Origin: Phoebastria nigripes
Taxonomy: Eukaryota; Chordata; Aves; Procellariiformes; Diomedeidae
Assembly: GCA_035582835.1 (NCBI GenBank)
Contig: JAYKAV010003266.1
Coordinates: 4,421,556-4,485,555 of the forward strand
Length of the DNA stretch: 64,000 nt
Direction: 5' to 3'
The notes below the pieces were generated by a model that was given only the letters and a program-made list of their open reading frames with translations, was not told the origin of the DNA and searched no databases. Of this stretch, positions 58,166 through 64,000 are shown piece by piece. Both the position numbers and the translations under genes were made by a program. The first letter of the stretch is position 1. Each line of letters opens with the position of its first letter.

Positions 58166-61100
58166 AAGGAGAAGCTCTGGGGAGAGTTAAGCAGTGGAGA
58201 GGGAGGCAGTTGGGGAAGTCTGGGGTCTTTGGAAAGAGGCAGGACCAGTGAGCGGGAGTGCTGAGCAAAGCTCAACCTCCTCACATCCCTCCGACCCCCC
58301 TGCTCTGTCCCAGCCCCGAGAAGGGGCTGCATCCGAGTCTGGAGCTGCAAACGGGGTTGTGAAGTTGGCCATCCCTGCCACCGGGCTGGGGGGAAGCAGA
58401 AGAAACTGGGGATAACCCGGTTTTCCCTATTGCCAAGTTTCCATGAAAATCTGCCCACTCGGAGGGGCAGCAAGGAGCCGCCCCCCCTCCAACCTTCTTT
58501 AGAGCATGGTGGGACGTCAGCCTGTCCCCCCCGACCGCCTGCCTGCAGCTGTGCTGAACCTGACATCCCCAAACGGTGCTCGGGGCAGCTCCGCTCCCCG
58601 TCCCTGCCACTGCAGGGAGGAACCACAGCGATGGAAGCCCAGATCCTGCAAGCGCTGAGGAGCGGGGCCTGGGGACCCGGGTGAGCGGCGCCTTGATGTT
58701 GGCGAAGAGATGATTAGGAGACAAGTGGATCACAGCCTGTAATTAAACACGCAGGGAGGAGGTCTGTGATGCCGGAGAAGCCTTTCATCCAGCAGTCAAA
58801 GCGCAACTTCCCAAGAGATGCAGGGAAGGCACCAGTGCTTGGAGGCTTTCACTGATGTCTCACCCCAACCTGGCTCCAGTTATGGGGTGCAGCGGGGAGA
58901 GACTCCGTGCAAGGATCCGGCAGCATCGGCATGAGGATCAACACAGCAAAGTACCCACTGCTTCTACCCAGCCCTCAATGTCGCTGTGCAAGGGCGGCTC
59001 GGGATGCAGGAGATGCTCACGGCTGGAGCACAGGGTGGAGAAATGCGTCTGCACCCCAAAACCACGTCCCTGAGGATGCCGAGGAGTTGAATTCAGGGAA
59101 ACCAGGGCTTGCATGACCCTGCCGTCTCGCCTTCGCTCCAACGCTTGCCGCCGATCTGCACAGGCATCGTTGCGTTCTTCGGCCGAGCACGCTGCAGAAA
59201 TTAAACCAGGCAGCGCTGACAGCGAAAAGCAAACGCAGTATTTTAAAGTCCTTCCCAGTGTAACAATCTCGGGTACTATTAATAACACTTGTAAGGATTT
59301 GTTCTTGAATAGATATGATTTTTATCTTGACGGCGTCTCTTTAAATCATTTTTATCCCCACAAAGTTTGCAAGAAGCATATTTTCTGTGCACCATTTATC
59401 TTGCCAAATATCCACCACGCCTGTTTATTACTCACTCCCTCTTTAACCATTACCAATGGGACTGGTCCCCTCCCTCCACTTCGGCGCTGGTTCCCAGCTC
59501 GTGATGCTTCTCTTCCCTCCCTCCCTCCACCCCACAATTCCCCTTTGACGTGTGTTTTATTGGTGGCAGCAAAATGAAATCAAGTGCTCAAATCTCTGTG
59601 GCTGAGAAGCCATCGGGAGGTAGGAAGGGGTGTGCGCTCAGCTGGCAAACATCCTTAGTGTCTTTGCTCCTCTCATTTCTTCAGTTAAAATCCAAGTTAA
59701 TAAAAATGCAGAAAATTCTCCATTTTTCTCTGCAGAAAAGTGGCCACAGCCCCTTTGCTGCTGCAAGGAGCTCTTGCCAAAATGAGCCGGTGCATCGCAA
59801 CATCCTCTCCCTGCCGCCTCGCTCGGCCACTCCACATCTTCAACATCAATTTAGAGGCTCCAGCCCCCATGAAGCGACCCCTGGAGTTATGACAAGCTGT
59901 GGGGATGGGTGGGTTTGGGCAACTTCTGTGCAAAGGCAGCCTCATGGCTTTTAAATCAGCCCCCAAGGGCTGCACCCCATGGGGATACGGCCCTGAGAGC
60001 GGAGAAAGGGGTTGCAGGGGTTCTCACTGGGGCTTCTCCAGCAGCGGCTGCATGGAAACGTCTTGCTCTTTGCAGCTGGAGCCAGCACAGCCGTCGATGA
60101 ATCGATCGGCACGTCAGCGCGCACGGAAGCAAAGCAGCAAAGCGGAAACGCGGCGGAGATGGGGAGCAGCGGTGCCACCTCCGTGCAGGCGGCTGCAGGG
60201 GAAGGGGCAGGGAGCATCATCGCCCACCGCGGTGCTGAGGCTGTGCCCAAGGGAGCCCCTTTGTGCAGGGGAGCAGAGCCCAGCCATGACTCCTCGGGGA
60301 TGGGCTCCTGGTTAGCGGGAGATGGTGAATACAGCTGGGACAGCCCGGATGGGCCAGCACAGCCTCAAATGCAGGGCTCAAAGGACATTTTGCCTCCACC
60401 ACCTCCTCGCAGGGGCATGAACTGCCCCAAATGCACCCTCCCTGCCTGACCAACCCCCTCCCCTCTTCACTTGCAGCTCCTAAATCTCCCCCCCATGGCA
60501 CGGATACTTCGGTAATTGCCAGGCCAAGCAGCCCAAGCTGGCACACGACATCGGTCCTTCGTGCTCAGTGGGCTGCAATCCTCAGGGAAGGACCGCGAAG
60601 ACAGTGAGTGTTTGATCAACAGCCGAGTTCACAGCCCCAGCAGCGTCACTGGCTGTCCCCAACAGCGTCCTCGGTGCGACAGATGGACAAAGGCACGCAA
60701 AAACCTTGGGGCAGGGAAGGCAGAGCCGGGCAGCAGGAGGGGCGGCGGTGAGGGGCATTCTTGCTGTCACATCCGTCACTTGCTTGGAAATAAAGACTTT
60801 TTAAGAGGAGAACTGCAGAGAAAGGAGCAGATTCTCTGATACAACTTAGAAAACATCAATTCTGCTTTCAGATGACCCACGCTACTCCCTCGGCGGGGCT
60901 GAACTCACCCCGGTGCTCAGGCTGGCATAGGGAGCCCAAAGGTGGGTGAAGGCGCCTCTCGGAGCAGGGCTCAGGATGCAGGAGATGCAGGCACAGCACC
61001 GGGATCCTCATGGTTTTAAATGCCTAAGAGAAGAGCATTCCCATCGGGGACCATGGCCTGGAGGGTACAACACAGCCCCTTTTTCTGCCCAGCAGCCCCG

Positions 61101-64000
61101 GGCACGCCATGCTGGCCGGCATCACCTGCCGAGACGGAGGAGACGGCAGAGCAGAAGGTGGAGCAGCCCCGGGCAAAAGCAATGGGTTGCAGCACATAAT
61201 TTAATTGAAGCGAGAAGGGAGGAGGGAAGAAGGAGCACCACACCAACCAAAAAGTAGATGAGAGCCAGGAGTAATAAAATATTCCAAAACTAGATTAAGA
61301 AATTACAAGTGGGGAAGGCAGAGCGCTGGCTGGGCACGCGGTCCCGCTGCAGCTGGGACCAGAACGCACATGTCCCTGTGGTATTGTGTGTTTTTATCGG
61401 ATGAGGCAGCTTGCCATCCCGCTGTGAAAATGAATCTGCTTTTGGTGTATGATTAAGGCCAAGCACTCCCGCTCCCCTTGTTTCTGAAGGCTTCGGAGAC
61501 CTTTTTAAAGAAACACCTGTTACCAGGACCTGGTTAATGACTCATTTGGGGAATACTTGAGGCTCTTCTATGCTTAATAGGTTTTGCATGAGCAGAGGAG
61601 GGGATCCAGGAGAGACCAGGGTGCCTGGAAGCAGCAGGGTTTGTCGGTCCCCGTGAGGATTTGCTGCTCGAAGCGATTGCCTTTGCTCCCGGCCCCGCTC
61701 TGCCCTGCAGGGACGGGGACCACATCACACAGCAGGGCTTTAGCTGAAGCACCGGGGAGGTGTTCCCGGCCTGCCAGCAGCGGAGGAGCTGGCTGTGTTG
61801 CTGGTGGGCCTGGGAAAGGCTGGAAATTTCTAGGTGCCGACAAAGCCCAGCCTCACAGCCAGCCCAAGCGGATGGATCGGCCGGCTGGCAGCTGACAGCT
61901 CCTGACCTTTGCAGCGCTCAGCTGGAGCAATAAAAATGAGATTCGTTATCTCCTCCCTAATACGAATTTTTGGTGAAAGATGGGAGTCCCCTGAGTGTTT
62001 GCATTGCCAGGCGCAAGCGACCTGCTGTTCCCTACACTGGGGCAGCGAGAGAGTTTGGGGTGATGCAGTTGCAGGGTGCAGGCTCCATCTCATCCCGCTT
62101 GTCCTGCCGAAAACCCACCCATGGGGATGCCCACCCGTTAGCAGGAGGCACTGCTGCATGGCCAGCCGGCAAGCACAATTCAGCGGCGTTGTGCCGGGGC
62201 AGACAGCGCTGAAGGGAAAGGTCCAGTGGCCATCACTGTGCAGAGGACATCGGTACTGGTGGACTTGGCACGGCTTTGTAAGATGGTGCCTTGAAACCCC
62301 ACCATAAAGAGCCGCCCGCAGCCGGGAAGCCTGCAGAGCCCATGCCCCAGCCGTGCGAGGAGCTCGCACAAGCCACTGTGCTGCAGCTGCATCCTTTAGA
62401 AAGGAGAAGAAAGCGCTCAAGAGATGGAAGAGAGCGAGCAGAGAGAAACCACCTCCCTGGAAAATGCGTCCTGGAGGCACGGAGAGCCAAGCAGGGGCTC
62501 TGCCCACCAGCTCCAGAGCAGCCGGCGGAGGAGCAGAGGCTTCTGCACATGAAACGGGAATGGCTCCTTTTTGTAGGAAGTTTTTCCTTCCCAAGGTGTG
62601 GGCAGAAGGCACCTCCCCGCTGTCAGCAGTGCTGCCGGTTCCTGGCAGTGGGTAATTAAAGCCTTTTATTCAGTGCCTGGAGGCATGGCGGCATCAAGGG
62701 CTCTTATCAAAGAAGAAACCCAGCGGGCTGGCTTTGTGCAGAGGGGAGGGAAGAGATGCCAAGGCTGCCTATGCCGGTTTAAAGAAAGTTTTGGCTTCAT
62801 TCTCCTCTCCTAACTCTTTAAATCCACCTTGTGAACAACTAATCCACGTTTATACATTGCTCCGCAGCGTTCAGCTGGGTAGAGGCCAACTCCTCCCGCT
62901 GCAGTCAGGGCTAGCACGAGGGGTCAGCCCCAGCACGTGGCCGAGCCGCTCCATCTCCCTGGCAGTGGTCCTTGCCATCCTCTTGCTCTGGATCAGGGTC
63001 TGGGTTTAAAGGCCACATGGTGGGAATAAATAATAAAGGGAATTTCTCCCACTCACCCCAAACACGCACCCTGCACAGGATGGTTCCTCTGATCAGCTCT
63101 GCTGTGGCATCTGGAGACATTCGGACACCATCTGCGCCGTGCAAAGGACAACAGCAGCCACTCAGGATGGGCAGGAGGATCTGCAACTGGGGATAGGAGG
63201 GACAAACAGCCCCCCAAAAGCGTTGGCAGAAGTCCTGACTGCAGCCCTGTAACACACACGCGTGCAATGCTGAGGCCACACACAACTCAGTGCATTGTGT
63301 GGGCAGATGCCTGCTTTGCAGCAGCGCCCCGGCACAGCACCCTGAGAGCGGTGTCCCCAGCCCAGGTCTGGGGGACCCGCACCTTCCCCGCAGGCTGACC
63401 GTGCCAGGTCAGGGCTCAGCAGCCCTTGTCTTTTGGGGAGCAGGAGGAGCACCGAGGGGACGTGGACAGAGCTCCAAGGTGGAGTGAATTTTCCAGCTCT
63501 CAGATATAAGGAAGAATCATAATGTCATTTATCATCTTTAAAGATATGCAGAGTTGGTGAGAGAATGAATTCTTCTTCATAAGCCAGTTCCCAGGATATT
63601 TTTACTGTGCATCATAAATTATAATACCTTTTTATTTTTGCTTTATGACCTGTCCCTTGCCAATTCTGGTGATCTACATCCTCATTCCCCTCCCAGTGCT
63701 TTAGGAACAATCCCTGCCTGTCTCTCTCCTCCTCCCATCAGCTCTCCAATCTCTCCCCTTCCACCATCTCTTTTTCCCCTTGTCCACCCACACTCTGCAC
63801 CGAGACGGGGCTGGAGAGCTGTGAGCATCACCAGCCCGGCGAGGAGCAAACGGTTGGCACCTTCAGGCTGCTGCAGAGGCTTGGGCAAGTGTAGCCTGTG
63901 GCCACAGCTCCAACCCACTGCTCTAGCAGCAGCACAAGCCCCCATGCAGCAGGACGGAGACCACTGCTAGCTCCTGGTAGTGCCACGCCAGCCTAGCAGC

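Larger units (their letters stand above)
52901..64000. other. Intergenic region downstream of RH2, second part; no gene seen
   Basis: No coding exon was supported; the longest ORF (260 residues, 61830-62612 minus) has no domain or splice support. The stretch holds a MARE palindrome (54377-54389), a CR1-like relic (about 57931-58165), and AT-rich blocks at 53455-53640, 56030-56260, 57480-57835, 61200-61560 and 63480-63660 that look like candidate conserved noncoding elements in a GC-rich background. Confidence 0.5.

Noticed and set aside
61830..62612. 260-residue minus-strand ORF
   Set aside because: Length is unremarkable for GC-rich DNA; no domain, no acceptor/donor logic and no homology recognised.
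44181..64000. GRM4, expected on this side by synteny with human
   Set aside because: I looked for its conserved C-terminal coding sequence in this region and found none; the gene may lie beyond the window.

Overview
The window is vertebrate nuclear DNA, almost certainly from a bird. It holds three intron-containing protein genes separated by GC-rich noncoding sequence with large AT-rich patches. The identification rests on a complete RH2 (green-sensitive, rhodopsin-like) cone opsin, a class lost from mammals but kept in birds, turtles and lizards. This RH2 reads almost like the chicken RH2 protein as I know it. A fowl-type motilin precursor, short introns and relics of ancient amniote SINEs and a CR1-like LINE agree. 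There are no rRNA, tRNA or CRISPR features and no intact mobile elements.

Layout. About 1-2060 is intergenic. LEMD2 lies on the minus strand: nine coding exons from 15175 down to 4140, a 3'UTR running toward about 2060, and a CpG-rich promoter at 15176-15460 carrying six YY1-like motifs. About 15461-20030 is intergenic. MLN (motilin) lies on the minus strand: TATA box at 26378-26385, noncoding exon 1 ending at 26292, coding exons from 24259 to 20148, and a poly(A) signal at 20034-20039. About 26390-38170 is an intergenic stretch between MLN and RH2 with old SINE fragments. RH2 lies on the plus strand: CRX-like site at 38177, TATA box at 38220, five coding exons 38506-43200, poly(A) signal at 44155. 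About 44180-64000 has no gene I can support, only AT-rich candidate regulatory blocks, a near-perfect MARE palindrome and a CR1-like relic.

The genes are neighbours rather than a pathway. LEMD2 is an inner-nuclear-membrane housekeeping protein, motilin a gut hormone precursor and RH2 a cone visual pigment. In human the LEMD2-MLN-GRM4 order is kept without an opsin, so this window shows the ancestral position of RH2 between MLN and the GRM4 side. All exon joins were worked out by hand from GT/AG sites, reading phase and family knowledge; every join keeps frame, giving 802, 117 and 355 codons.

The most unusual features are an in-frame array of about seven 30-residue repeats in LEMD2 exon 1, which with the rest of the exon makes the protein about 300 residues longer than the human one; the cluster of six same-strand YY1-like sites at the LEMD2 promoter; and a motilin with one extra glycine before its dibasic cleavage site.
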